Positions 52,414 to 62,494 of a stretch of 64,000 nt of DNA are shown here, one piece after another. Position 1 is the stretch's first letter, and each line of letters opens with the position of its first letter. The stretch is from JAQUCI01 sp964553255 (GTDB taxonomy: Bacteria; Bacillota_I; Bacilli_A; Erysipelotrichales; Erysipelotrichaceae). The stretch covers positions 25,803 to 89,802 of the forward strand of contig CAZKJS010000003.1 of assembly GCA_964553255.1 (NCBI GenBank). Direction: 5' to 3'. Position numbers and translations under genes: made by a program. The notes under the pieces were generated by a model. The model did no database searches. It was given only the letters and a program-made list of their open reading frames with translations, and was not told the origin of the DNA.

Positions 52414-53538
52414 TTATTTGTTAAATGGAAGGTTGAACAAGGCATCTGCACTAATGCCAAAATTTTCATAGATCGCATCTTCAAATACTGGCATCGGTGC
52501 TAACGCACCTTTTTTATCAGCTAGTTCATTTAAGATATTACGATACAGTTCTTTAGCTGTTTCTTGTTCTTCATTACTAATATTAAGTGTATCGTTAGTT
52601 ATGTCATAAATATAATTTAAGACCATTTCATCTTGTTTATATAAGGCAAATACAAAGTACTTAGTTAGTGGATAGTATATCACTATTAAACGTTGGTTTT
52701 CGGGATAAGTTAAATGTGTTTGTACACAATTTACTTCAAGATCCATGGCTGGGACTCCCCACTCCTGATGATTAATCATTATTGCTATGTTATCCTTAAA
52801 GAAGACCACTTTAGGATCATTTGTGTCCATTTGAAAACCTAACTCCGTTAATGACTTAACATAAACAAAATCTTTATCACTTAATTGATTATAGATTGTT
52901 TCTATTGGCGAAAAATCAATTATCGGTGTGTTAGATAGATACAATCGTTCCAATTTTTCTAAGCTTCTAAGCGATGAAATATCACTTACTTCTGTGTTAT
53001 CAAAAGTTAGCTCTCTAAGTTGACTTAACCCTGATAAAACACTAACATCTTTGATCAAACTTCGACCAAGTGAAAGATGTTCAAGATTAACTAAGTTTGA
53101 CAAAGCGGTATAATCTTCAGCTTCACAATTAAACAGTTCAAGCCACTTTAATTGTATTAGACTAGACAGCGGTTCTGTACTCTTTATCTTGTTTCCACCA
53201 AGTGAAAGTGACGTAAGCTTACTAAGCTTACTAATAGCAGTAATATCTTCGATAGCATGAAATGATAGATTCAAGCTTGTAAGATTAACAAAGTGCTCAA
53301 GACCACTTAAATCCTTGATTTGTTGTTCTTCAGGTATATGAGGTTGCCATTGAATTTGCAGATCAAGTTCGGTAATGGTTGCAGCATCTTTTACAGTAAT
53401 AGAACCTTCTGGTTTATCAAGAGCCTCACTTATCATTTTGGATAGAACTGGATCTTTAAACTCGATTTTTTTATCTCCACAAGCAAAAAGTGAAAGACCA
53501 ACACATAAAACGACAATAAAACTAATTATTCTTTTCAT
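52414..53538 (-). CDS. Leucine-rich-repeat lipoprotein
   Basis: 374 residues. A lipobox LSLFAC places the lipidated Cys at 20. An internalin-like LRR tract at about 60-215 has repeated L-x-x-L-x-L and ISKLSKLTSLSLGGN, LSNLVNLEHLSLG patterns, roughly seven repeats. The C-terminal third is unrelated. Surface anchored to the membrane by lipid; a binding role is inferred. ATG follows GGGGATGTAAT. Confidence 0.85.
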   Translation of the reverse strand: MKRIISFIVVLCVGLSLFACGDKKIEFKDPVLSKMISEALDKPEGSITVKDAATITELDLQIQWQPHIPEEQQIKDLSGLEHFVNLTSLNLSFHAIEDITAISKLSKLTSLSLGGNKIKSTEPLSSLIQLKWLELFNCEAEDYTALSNLVNLEHLSLGRSLIKDVSVLSGLSQLRELTFDNTEVSDISSLRSLEKLERLYLSNTPIIDFSPIETIYNQLSDKDFVYVKSLTELGFQMDTNDPKVVFFKDNIAIMINHQEWGVPAMDLEVNCVQTHLTYPENQRLIVIYYPLTKYFVFALYKQDEMVLNYIYDITNDTLNISNEEQETAKELYRNILNELADKKGALAPMPVFEDAIYENFGISADALFNLPFNK

Positions 53539-53675
53539 ATTACATCCCCTTTATCTATGTTGACCCATTAACAACTGTTAAGGTAACAACCTATCATTGT
53601 GGTTACTATCATTGGTGGTGCGGGGTAGCATAAACAATTATCTTATTTAGTTTTAAATGGATAAATTTCTAATAT

Positions 53676-54062
53676 TTAATTAACTTCAAATATCGAACCA
53701 ATCAGTTGATATCCTTGCTTTATATAGTACTGGTCAACATCAGACATTATGTAAATATTTTGGTTAGGATATTCATCCTTTAATTTATCTATTAGCTTTT
53801 TACCAATAGTTTTTTTACGATGATCAATATCAACTAGTAAGTCACATACATAAAGATAAAAATCTTGATCATTAAGTGCTCGACAATAACCACATAATTG
53901 ATCATCTTCATACGCTACATAAGTTATTGAATTAACTAAAGCTTCTTTATATTTTAAAGAAACTTCGTCTTGCCAATAGCAAGACCAAGCTTCTCCTTCT
54001 TTTTTAAGTAAAGCAATTAATTTTTCTTCGTCGATTTTTCTTTGATATTTTCGTATTTCCAT
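53676..54062 (-). CDS. GNAT N-acetyltransferase
   Basis: 128 residues. CGYCRALNDQDFYLYVCDLLVDIDHRKKTIGKKLIDKLKDEYP carries the acetyl-CoA loop (HRKKTIGKKL) and YYIKQGYQLIGSIFEVN the C-terminal motif. Small, substrate unknown. Stands alone. Confidence 0.85.
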   Translation of the reverse strand: MEIRKYQRKIDEEKLIALLKKEGEAWSCYWQDEVSLKYKEALVNSITYVAYEDDQLCGYCRALNDQDFYLYVCDLLVDIDHRKKTIGKKLIDKLKDEYPNQNIYIMSDVDQYYIKQGYQLIGSIFEVN

Positions 54063-54248
54063 ACACTATTACATCACTTCTAATTATTACAATTGCACTT
54101 TTTTATTTGTTATCAATATAAATATTAACAATTAAAGAAAAAACAATGAATTAACTTAAATTTTCATTGCTTTATTAGAGATTAATTAAATTATCGAATG
54201 TAAAATAGCTAAATTACCTAATAAGTTCCACTAATAAATATCTTAGTT

Positions 54249-55436
54249 TTATACTGTTTTTTGTAAATCTTCACCAAATAACGCAAATAACATCGTGCCG
54301 GCTATACCAAAAGCAATAGCAACAATAAAGTTGGTCGATGGACTAATGTTCCACAACCATGCACTTGATATTGCGGCGATTGAAACAACGATATCACGAA
54401 GTAAGTAGTAAGCACCAAAAACGCTTGCTTTATGGTCTTCAGGAGCTAAATCCATTATCAACGCTTTTCTTGTTGGTTCACCAAATTCTTTTAATCCACG
54501 AATGATGAAAGCTAACACAAACATCCAAAAATTCTTTGAAATCAAAAGCATCAGCGGAAACAAAGTGAAAAATATAAAAGTAATAACAACAAAAATCTTC
54601 TTGCCATACTTATCAGCCAACAATGCGACTGGCATGTAGATAAGCATTGCTGTTACCATTTCAATGACTGTTAAGATACCAAACTGCGTAGTACTTAAGC
54701 CTTGATTTTCAACAACCCAAATTACAACAAAAGCGTATGGTATCTGTTCAGCAAAGCGAATTAGGATATCACTGGCTAAGAGTTTTTTTAATGATGGACT
54801 GATTAATGAAAGAGCATCGAAAAACTTCATCTTTGTATTATTCTTATTTGTGATCGCGCTATCATCCATAAACTTATCAATCATAACTAAGGCAATTATT
54901 CCAAGGATAAAAGCGATACAGAAAGCAATCTTAGTACCTAGCACTCTACCATAAATACCAATTATAATACCACCAATCATCGGACCAATGGCCATCGGTA
55001 TTCTTCTAAAAAAGGAATGCACTGATACACCAAAACTTCTTTTACTTTTAGGAACGCTCGCTGCTACTAAACTCATGATCGCCGGTAATGATACCGCCGT
55101 CCACGCTATGAAAAACACCGAACCCACTAAGACGGCTTGCCAAGTTGGTATTAAAATTACTAATATATAACCGAAAAGCGCAATTAGCGTAAATAGTTTA
55201 AGTGACTTTTTATAACCAATCTTATCTGCAATATAACCACCTGGAAATGAGTAGACAGCACTAAGGAAGTTATCCATTGCGTTTAATAGACCAACAGCCC
55301 ATGTACTACCACCAAGAGCTATGAGATACAGTGGTAAAAAGCGCTCAGCCATTTTCTCACCAAGACCTATAAAAATCACTAAAATTATCATTACGATGAT
55401 ATTACGTTGTTTGAAGATTGATTGTTTATTTTCCAT
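54249..55436 (-). CDS. Major facilitator superfamily transporter
   Basis: 395 residues from ATG 55436, following GGGAGTGTTCT; a longer frame to 55523 exists but has no ribosome site. Twelve hydrophobic segments. The loop GGYIADKIGYKKSL between helices 2 and 3 is the MFS motif A. A drug or metabolite exporter is likely; substrate unknown. Confidence 0.88.
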   Translation of the reverse strand: MENKQSIFKQRNIIVMIILVIFIGLGEKMAERFLPLYLIALGGSTWAVGLLNAMDNFLSAVYSFPGGYIADKIGYKKSLKLFTLIALFGYILVILIPTWQAVLVGSVFFIAWTAVSLPAIMSLVAASVPKSKRSFGVSVHSFFRRIPMAIGPMIGGIIIGIYGRVLGTKIAFCIAFILGIIALVMIDKFMDDSAITNKNNTKMKFFDALSLISPSLKKLLASDILIRFAEQIPYAFVVIWVVENQGLSTTQFGILTVIEMVTAMLIYMPVALLADKYGKKIFVVITFIFFTLFPLMLLISKNFWMFVLAFIIRGLKEFGEPTRKALIMDLAPEDHKASVFGAYYLLRDIVVSIAAISSAWLWNISPSTNFIVAIAFGIAGTMLFALFGEDLQKTV

Positions 55437-55680
55437 AGAACACTCCCGCGCATTTATCTTTTTATAAGTATACTCTAAAGTAAATAAATTGATCATTCTA
55501 CTATAAAAACTAATATGATACATCGTTAATGCTCTTAATTAATAAGACGTGTTTTAACTACCATTTCTTAGGTAAAAACTATTGATACTCATATTCTTAA
55601 ATCAATTACTACTATCTTGATCTTATCATATCACGCGACAGATTCCATTTTAAATAACTTAATATAGTGATTAAATGAAA

Positions 55681-55741
55681 TTGAGGTTTTAGTAATTCTA
55701 GTGATATAATTATGTATCACTGTTATCGAAAAACAGATACA
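55681..55741 (+). promoter_or_regulatory. Promoter and leader hairpin of the EIIC gene
   Basis: TTGAGG (55681-55686), spacer 18, TATAAT (55705-55710) with TGA before it. Just after the likely start lies an inverted repeat GTATCACTGTT/AACAGATAC (55714-55741, with a bulge). About 130 bases of leader follow to the ATG at 55868. The rest of 55437-55867 shows nothing else I can name. Confidence 0.5.
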
Positions 55742-55867
55742 GATAGTAATAATATATGATAAATCAATGTCATATAACCTCAAACTAAAGTGATAAACCA
55801 TTGCATCTAAATACCCAATTGATTACTAAATGTTTAGAATTCGCAAGTTGCAAGGAGATGCTTACAC

Positions 55868-56896
55868 ATGAAAATTAGACAGTACTTAACAAAAACACTT
55901 AATGGTATGGCTTTAGGCCTTTTTGCATCATTGATCATCGGTTTAATCCTTAAACAAATTGGTGAACTAACAGGAATTCAGTTCCTTGTGACATTTGGAA
56001 GCGTTGCACAGATGCTTATGGGACCAGCCATTGGGGCAGCTGTTGCTTACAGTGTCAATGCTTCACCATTAGGCATTTTCGCCTCTATCGTTGCTGGTAC
56101 AATTGGTGCTGGTAGTCTTAAAGTCATTGAATCTGGTCAAATGATAATAACTGTTGGTGAACCAATGGGTGCCTTTATAGCTGGACTAGCAGCGGCAGAA
56201 TTTTCGAAACTAATTGCTGGTAATACAAAGGTAGATATTGTCATAGTTCCAGCACTTACGATTATCGTAGGTGGTTTGGTAGGTATCACTTTAAGTCCTG
56301 TCATTGCTAGCTTTATGAAATCTTTCGGTGAATTAATCAATGCTGCAACCGTTTTACATCCTATACCTATGGGCATCATTCTAGCTGTTAGCATGGGTAT
56401 GATTCTAACTCTACCTATAAGCAGCGCTGCTCTTGCTATCTCCATTGGCTTATCAGGTATAGCCGCTGGTGCTTCACTTGTTGGTTGTGCATGTCAAATG
56501 ATTGGTTTTGCGACTATTAGTTTTAAAGAAAACGGTATTGGTGGAGCTATTGCACAAGGGCTTGGAACATCAATGCTTCAAATCCCTAATATCATTAAAA
56601 ATCCTAAAATATGGCTACCACCAATTATTGCCAGTGCCATTCTTGGACCCATTAGCACAACTATTTTTAAAATGGAAAGTAACAGCATTGGCGCTGGTAT
56701 GGGTACCAGCGGTTTGGTTGGCCAATTTGGTGCTTACGCCGCAATGAAAGACCAAATGAATCTAGATTCATTTTTGATCATTATCATATTAATGCACTTC
56801 ATCTTACCAGCGATTATCTCGCTTTTGATAAGCTCTTGGATGCGAAAAAAGAAATGGATCAATCTTGGTGATATGTCATTGCCTAAAAATAAATAA
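55868..56896 (+). CDS. Stand-alone PTS EIIC-type membrane protein
   Basis: 342 residues, about nine membrane helices, very rich in Gly/Ala/Ile. LLGPIGAAVAYSVNASPLGIFASIVAGTIGAGSLKV and SNSIGAGMGTSGLVGQFGAY near 288-309 fit the PTS_EIIC_2-type family. No EIIA, EIIB or regulator gene is adjacent, so it may be a non-PTS transporter of similar fold. A strong ribosome site AAGGAGATGCTTACAC precedes the ATG. Confidence 0.75.
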   Translation: MKIRQYLTKTLNGMALGLFASLIIGLILKQIGELTGIQFLVTFGSVAQMLMGPAIGAAVAYSVNASPLGIFASIVAGTIGAGSLKVIESGQMIITVGEPMGAFIAGLAAAEFSKLIAGNTKVDIVIVPALTIIVGGLVGITLSPVIASFMKSFGELINAATVLHPIPMGIILAVSMGMILTLPISSAALAISIGLSGIAAGASLVGCACQMIGFATISFKENGIGGAIAQGLGTSMLQIPNIIKNPKIWLPPIIASAILGPISTTIFKMESNSIGAGMGTSGLVGQFGAYAAMKDQMNLDSFLIIIILMHFILPAIISLLISSWMRKKKWINLGDMSLPKNK

Positions 56897-56953
56897 GACC
56901 TGATATCTTAGTTTTTGCATTTACACTATCGAATCAGACTATGATCATATGAT

Positions 56954-57241
56954 TTAGTCTTTTTTATCATCCTCTTTATTAGTTATCTTATATGCTTCAC
57001 CCATACTATCATATGTTGTCCATTCGCCTATTTGTCTACCATGATCAAAATAACCCGAGCGTTTCAATGTGCCATCTTTGCGATACCATTGCCAATAGCC
57101 ATGTGGTTGATCATCTACGATCACTCCCTTTGACCAAATAGTCTTATTGTTACGATGATACTTGATCGTATAACCATCCACGATGATTGTTGTCTTATCT
57201 TGATTACGTTTTAATTCAGATTTTGAGTTTTCTTTATCCAT
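56954..57241 (-). CDS. YwqK-like repeat protein (MORN-type)
   Basis: 95 residues. The tandem GYWQWYRKDGTLKRSGYFDHGRQIGEWTTYDSMGEA is the YwqK/MORN-like pattern G-x-W-x-x-Y-x-x-x-G. A short Lys/Asp-rich tail flanks. Sometimes annotated as antitoxin; no toxin is adjacent, so I make no functional call. Confidence 0.65.
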   Translation of the reverse strand: MDKENSKSELKRNQDKTTIIVDGYTIKYHRNNKTIWSKGVIVDDQPHGYWQWYRKDGTLKRSGYFDHGRQIGEWTTYDSMGEAYKITNKEDDKKD

Positions 57242-57489
57242 ATTTACTCCTTGCTTTATTACACTATTACACTTGAACTTGGCTTTGCTTAATTATTAGT
57301 CATCATTCATATCAATCTATCTATTTTAATTATAATTTCACCTTTAATAACTGTCATCATAAAAGCACCAAATATAGGTAATGAATTGCTATTATAAATA
57401 GAAATATTTGCACTCATAAATTTATGCTTGACATATCACCCAATGAGTCTCATATTTTAACTTGATATAAATCTAATTTGGAGGATGTT

Positions 57490-57891
57490 ATGAAGAAAAG
57501 ATATAGAGTTCTTACTATTATCATTGTAGTATTAGTACTTGTTTTTATTGCTGGTAGAATTATATTAACTAATATAGAAAATAACCTAAGAGAACTAACA
57601 CTTTTAGAGATTAACGATGTAAATCTTACCAATGTTAAAGATGGTGACTATATTGGCACTTATTCGTCCTTTCCTGTATCGGTAGAAGTAAAAGTTACAA
57701 TCGAAAATCAACGTATAGTAAACATTGATATATTAAAACATGATAATGGTAAAGGAAAAGATGCCGAAACAATAGTTGATGATGTGATCAATGAACAATC
57801 AATCGAAGTCGATCTCATTTCTAATGCAACATATAGCAGCAAAGTGATATTAAAAGCGATAGAAGAAGCTTTGATCAAAGCTTCTAATTAA
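57490..57891 (+). CDS. Membrane-anchored FMN-binding-domain protein
   Basis: 133 residues from ATG 57490, which follows TTGGAGGATGTT. One N-terminal membrane helix (about 7-27) is followed by an extracytoplasmic FMN_bind domain with NVKDGDYIGTYSSFPVSVEVKVTI and the flavinylation-like NATYSSKV, whose Thr is the residue modified by ApbE in relatives. It would carry covalently bound FMN in electron transfer outside the membrane. No RnfC, ApbE or partner gene is adjacent. Confidence 0.82.
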   Translation: MKKRYRVLTIIIVVLVLVFIAGRIILTNIENNLRELTLLEINDVNLTNVKDGDYIGTYSSFPVSVEVKVTIENQRIVNIDILKHDNGKGKDAETIVDDVINEQSIEVDLISNATYSSKVILKAIEEALIKASN

Positions 57892-57948
57892 AGTGTTTAT
57901 AAGCTAATTATTACTTTAACACAATCAATCGCGTATAATATTTATTTT

Positions 57949-58882
57949 TCACAAATAAGTTTTAACAAGATTAGCAAGATAACTCTCAAGTTCGCCATTA
58001 AGATACCGCTTGATTCTTGATGTGTATACATCTTTATCACTGCCACAACACCATAATAATTGAATAAAATCATGCTCTAACATATAAATGGTTAGTCTTT
58101 TCTCTATCATAAAAATATGATGTTGTTTCATTTGCGATATGAAAATGGTATTAAATACTTTTTTCATATTATTCGATGTAGAAAAAAAGCTCCAATATAG
58201 TAGATGAATTAAATCAAAATCTATCTCACCAAACTGAGAACATTCCCAATCAATAATTCCTGAAACACGATCACCACTAATGATGATGTTTTTATAATGA
58301 AAGTCATTATGTAATAAAGATGGTTTTTGTTGGTAATCTAAACATCCAATATTGCGTTCAATATACTCATCAGCTGTTTTCAACAAATGACTTTACGTAT
58401 CAGTTAATTTGACCTTTATTAAACCATCAACAATATAGTTCCAGTATTTCTTGTGACCAGCACGCCATTTGTCTTGACTTGAAACAATTGTTATATAATG
58501 CCCTATATCATATTTATCAGCTTTAATGTTGTGCAGCTGCGTTAAGAAAGATGAGATTTCATCGCTAATTTTCACTATCTCATTATCATTTAAGTTTTCA
58601 ATAATGGAAAATAATTGCTCACCACTTAGATAACTCATTATCAAATAATGTATCTTTTCACTTTTTATATATGCACTTGAATGCATAATATGTGGTACCA
58701 GATTTAAATCCTACTCGATTGATTTTTTGTTGTTCAGTTATCATTGGTTTTTTTGAAGTTCTGATAAGATACTTATCATCAACAACAAAAAGTTCTTTGT
58801 CAAAACTACCAATCACTTTTTTTACTTGATGACATACTAAATTATGACGATGACAGATTATTCGAATATCACTTTCTTCCAT
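57949..58882 (-). pseudogene. Broken aminoglycoside-phosphotransferase-family kinase
   Basis: Three pieces of one frame-disrupted APH-fold kinase. The N-lobe (to about 58710) reads VIGSFDKELFVVDDKYLIRTS; the middle piece MHSSAYIKSEKIHYLIMSYLSGEQLF is in a different frame; and the C-lobe LLHNDFHYKNIII with GIIDWECSQFGEIDFDL carries the catalytic HNDFHYKN and IDWE. A frameshift lies near 58700-58712 and an in-frame TAA at 58393-58395. No intact copy, so no resistance is predicted from this locus. Confidence 0.85.
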
Positions 58883-58981
58883 AAGTTTTCTTTATATATG
58901 TATTTATTGTTTACATAATCCTTTCTGAATATCGATAATTCTAGTTATACTTATTTATCTTATAAGGGCTTTTATAATGAT

Positions 58982-59332
58982 TCAAATTACAAGTAACCAA
59001 ATTAAAACAATTGGAACAGCGTAATACCACTTCTTTGGTTTTTCTTCTTGCCACATTCCTTCTGCTTCTTTTTTAAACTTCATAAATGTATCTTTTGGAA
59101 TAAGTTTGATGGTTGCGGAAATTAAAAGTGGCAAGATAATAATATCATCTAGATATCCTAATACTGGTATAAAATCAGGTATTAGATCAATTGGTGAAAG
59201 AGCATATATGATGGTGAATGTTGCTAACACCTTGGCCGTGACTGGTGTCTGATTACTTTTTATACTTAAAAACACAGCTGGAATATCAGTTTTTAGTTGT
59301 TTAGCTTTTGCTTTTAAGCTTGCTTTGTTCAT
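58982..59332 (-). CDS. DUF1232 (YkvA-type) membrane protein
   Basis: 116 residues. The core YALSPIDLIPDFIPVLGYLDDIIILPLLISATIKLIP (about 43-79) is the DUF1232 signature: a SPIDLIPDFIP-type motif and a hydrophobic helix. Function unknown. Upstream and downstream genes are unrelated. Confidence 0.9.
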   Translation of the reverse strand: MNKASLKAKAKQLKTDIPAVFLSIKSNQTPVTAKVLATFTIIYALSPIDLIPDFIPVLGYLDDIIILPLLISATIKLIPKDTFMKFKKEAEGMWQEEKPKKWYYAVPIVLIWLLVI

Positions 59333-59787
59333 CTTTGCACCACGTTTGTAACTCTTTTATCATTATGATTTATAATTATCATTCATATAATCATTATAGC
59401 TTTATTGCTTAACTTGTAAAATGTTCTAGTTAATACCCTAACGCAGAAAAAATGAAAAAATCTAATCACTATATGACTAGACAAAAAAACTTAATTACTT
59501 TTTTTCTTAGATGATCTTGATTATATTCATGATCATTGTTAACATCAATAATCCATTCGTTTTCTTCAAACAACAATATAGTTCACATAGAATGAGTACA
59601 TAAAACGATATCGATATAATATAAATTAATAGGTGTATTTATTCATACCTATTAACTGTTTAATCAATAGATTTTAAAGTTTCTTTAGCTTCTCCAAACA
59701 CTCAGCATGCCTCAAGGCACCACTATGAGTATCGTTTGTATATGGAAACATATCTACACGTACTATAACGATAATCCATTCGTTGAA
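59333..59787. other. Non-coding stretch with one inverted repeat
   Basis: No gene seen. A 9-base-pair inverted repeat AATAGGTGT/ATACCTATT (59628-59636 and 59645-59653) lies downstream of the GNAT remnant. It has no clear T-run, so its role is uncertain. Confidence 0.4.
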
Positions 59788-60330
59788 TCAAACTGTTATC
59801 CAATACCTTTTCATTTCAGAGCCATCAACCAAAATGATATTCTCAAATACTCCGCCATTAGCAATAATTACTTTTTCGCTAGCGATGTTTTGAGAGCAAC
59901 AAGTAACAAGTAATCGATGAATTCCTAAAGACCTTGCATTACATAGATTTAGCTGCAGCATTTTCTTTGCATATCCTTTTTTGCGTTCTGATGGGCGAAC
60001 AGAATAACCGCAATGACCGCCCCATGTACCGAGAATTGGATGATTGATGTGATGTCTCAAATCGATTATCCCAACCACTCTTTTGTCTGATTTTCTAATG
60101 GCAATATAAGTATGGGACGGTACTGAAACTCCAACCCCATTGCAGGTTTCCGGCTTTTTTCTTAATGAACATATCCGTATATACTCTTTTGGTGTCTCAC
60201 ATTTATCTAAAGATATACATCCAGCAAATTGGTTTTCGTTTTCCGCATCATAATCAATGATTTCACGGCGAAATGCTCATATTTCATCGCCATATTCTAT
60301 ACAAGGTTCTATCAGCATTATTTCGTCCAT
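59788..60330 (-). pseudogene. GNAT N-acetyltransferase disrupted by one in-frame TGA
   Basis: From ATG 60330, with AAGGAGAAAAC before it, the frame reads MDEIMLIEPCIEYGDEI then TGA (60277-60279), then AFRREIIDYDAENENQFAGC onward without further stops to 59788. The C-terminal half has GGHCGYSVRPSERKKGYAKKML, the acetyl-CoA loop. Relatives usually have a bulky residue at the TGA position. Because TGA is a normal stop elsewhere here, this is taken as a nonsense mutation. Confidence 0.8.
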
Positions 60331-60467
60331 GTTTTCTCCTTTTAAATCCTTGATATCTACACTATCGTCTCAACGTGTTCTAAAATGAGGTGATAGTTGT
60401 TTAATCGATCTTTTGAGACTGATTTTCGTCCAATTTTTATCGAGGTGCATATTAGGGAACATGTCAT

Positions 60468-60991
60468 TTATCTGTCATAAATATACTCATAAATTAATTG
60501 GTCTTTTAAACAATCAACAGGAACACCATCTTCCCTTTTACACCCTAGTTTTGTACCTGTCAGAATCATAAGAAACATTGTCTTATTCATTTTCTTATGA
60601 TCAACGATCTCAGAAAGTCTCATTAAGTTTTTTGCTGCTTTTTCAAATTCATTCGATCCTAATTTAATCTCTACTGCACCCCACCGTCCATCCCTTAGAA
60701 CAACTACTGCTCCGCATTCTAAACCGCTTTTGTCTCGGTAATGATAAACCTTTCCCCCAAATGCCTCAGCATAGATCCTCAAATCTCTTATACATAGAAA
60801 TTCAAACAAATATCCAAATGTATTGAAATCTGTTAGTAATCGCTCATGAGCAATACCTAATGCTGCGGTGGCAATTGAAGAGTCAAAAAATTATCTCTTT
60901 GGTGACACCATTAATGGGGTAGCTGAATGAATAGAGGGATTCCAGGCTTCGTCTAATATTTTATCTACTATTTAGGATAATATTCTTCCAT
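60468..60991 (-). pseudogene. Deleted and frameshifted DUF4143-type AAA ATPase
   Basis: The C-terminal part, IATAALGIAHERLLTDFNTFG, FEFLCIRDLRIYAEAFGGKVYHYRDKSG and VEIKLGSNEFEKAAKNLMRL, is the DUF4143 domain. Upstream it reads AWNPSIHSATPLMVSPKR, then an in-frame TAA (60891-60893) in place of a Tyr. Before that, MEEYYPK from ATG 60991 joins IVDKILDEA in a frame shifted by one base. The whole central ATPase part is missing, by internal deletion. A DUF4143 ATPase is often tied to toxin-like or mobile elements. Confidence 0.8.
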
Positions 60992-61987
60992 GCTATCACA
61001 ACCTTTATATATATCATATCCTATTTTATAGTTTGGCTCAATTTCACTTTACAGTTTGGTTTCATAATGATTTACAATTGGGTTAATATAACAAATTCAG
61101 ACTGCAAATTATTTCTTGATAACAGCAAAGATAATATTTAACTGATTAACTGATCGCGTAAAATGTTGATTTTTACTTAAGTGACCTGGGTGATGAGCAA
61201 GACAATCTACAAAACGAACTTCTGGTGACCTCAAAAATCATCCGATAATGCATGGAGTATCCGGAAAAAATACAAGGCATAATTCAACACCACATCGTCC
61301 ACACTTATTTCGGTTGGATGTTTTTGTTTCGAAAGGTTCATTCCCCCATCAGAGTTCATGTACTCCACAAGCATCCGTGTAACCATCTCCTAGCAGGGTT
61401 CTAGGGATTCCTGCGCACATTAGTTTTTTAAATCCAGTAAAATATAATGGGAAGATGTCCATCTATATCGATAATACTATTGATATCAATGACTATTTTC
61501 ATTACGACGAGATAAAAACTCCTTATCAAATCCTTCTGACAAATTCTATTTCATAATTGTTCCATCATTGTTTGATCTGAGCCTAATATCAGTTTATGTG
61601 TAATGTAATGAACTGAAACTTCGCTGTTAAGTATCCACATTATTATCTAATTCATAGTATAACCTAATTTTGACTCCAATTTAATCTGAATGACATCTTA
61701 TAAAACGTGATTACAATATCATACTATTATGACTAATAAATATATAAGTATACTTCGGACATGCTAGTTATAGTTTTCTAGATTATCAAATATGAAGTTT
61801 TCAAATATAATTCGCGGTATAAATCTCCCTCACTACTAATCCAGTTTTCGTGATGTGATCTAAAGAAATATTTTTAAATCATTTTTAGATTTTAATCGAA
61901 TGTGAATATCTCTGCAGTTAATCGTGAGCTGTTGAACACTTGTTTTTGCAGTTATGCAAAACAAATACATATCAATCTTTACTTCAA
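60992..61987. other. Gene-poor stretch with higher G+C; one small open frame
   Basis: About 1 kb without an intact gene. The centre (61200-61440) is noticeably richer in G+C than its flanks, which suggests a remnant of foreign sequence. A minus-strand frame at 61231-61386 (51 residues, MVTRMLVEYMNSDGG start) has no recognisable family and only a GGAG directly against its ATG. Nothing else can be named. Confidence 0.4.
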
Positions 61988-62494
61988 TTATTTAAAGGGT
62001 GGAGGATTCTCTCTTCGCTGTTTTCTTCTTTTTTCGCATTCGACTGTGCGTATGACAAGCAACAGTAAAAGCAGATAACCGATTGGGGCGAGAATATGAT
62101 AAATTATCGCCACTTCTCCCATCTCGCTAAATTCACATAATGCAGCAGGTTTGTTGACGTAGGGTAAAAGATCAAGGTAACGAATGCGCTCAAAGCGCGT
62201 CTCCCCTTCGTCTAGTGACGGCCACGCTTCATCGCTTTGATAGATCACATAACCCCGATACTTTTTGCCACCAACCATAAACCAATAACCCTTGGAAATG
62301 GTACGGGAGCGATTTTTCTGTGCGGTCGTATCATCCCGACGGCTGTCATAGCTGTCCACCGTACCCATTACACTGTCTCCCCATATCGCCAGAGCAAGCG
62401 TAGATAGACTCAAGTATGTGGCAAACATTAGCGCAGAGTAAATCAAAATAAGGATGGGCAAAGGGATGTTTTTACTCTTTTTCATCTTTGGCAT
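61988..62494 (-). CDS. Membrane protein with two helices, unknown family
   Basis: About 168 residues from ATG 62494 (MPKMKK); earlier starts overlap the neighbouring gene further. Two membrane helices (about 11-30 and 137-157) frame a soluble domain with SVMGTVDSYDSRRDD and YWFMVGGKKYRGYVIY, which resembles DUF3592-like proteins. It overlaps the 62472-62891 gene. G+C and codon use (more GCC, CTG, CGC) differ from the left part of the window. Family call is uncertain. Confidence 0.5.
   Translation of the reverse strand: MPKMKKSKNIPLPILILIYSALMFATYLSLSTLALAIWGDSVMGTVDSYDSRRDDTTAQKNRSRTISKGYWFMVGGKKYRGYVIYQSDEAWPSLDEGETRFERIRYLDLLPYVNKPAALCEFSEMGEVAIIYHILAPIGYLLLLLLVIRTVECEKRRKQRRENPPPFK

Noticed and set aside
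60252..60330. TGA read as tryptophan (Mycoplasma-type code)
   Set aside because: TGA serves as a normal stop in many genes here (overlaps ATGA at 5861, 22872, 26895, 33888, 39011, 42190), TGG encodes Trp throughout, and the neighbouring remnants also contain TAA and frameshifts.
61231..61386. 51-codon open frame as a real gene
   Set aside because: No family resemblance, and the GGAG is too close to the ATG. It is reported only as part of the gene-poor stretch.
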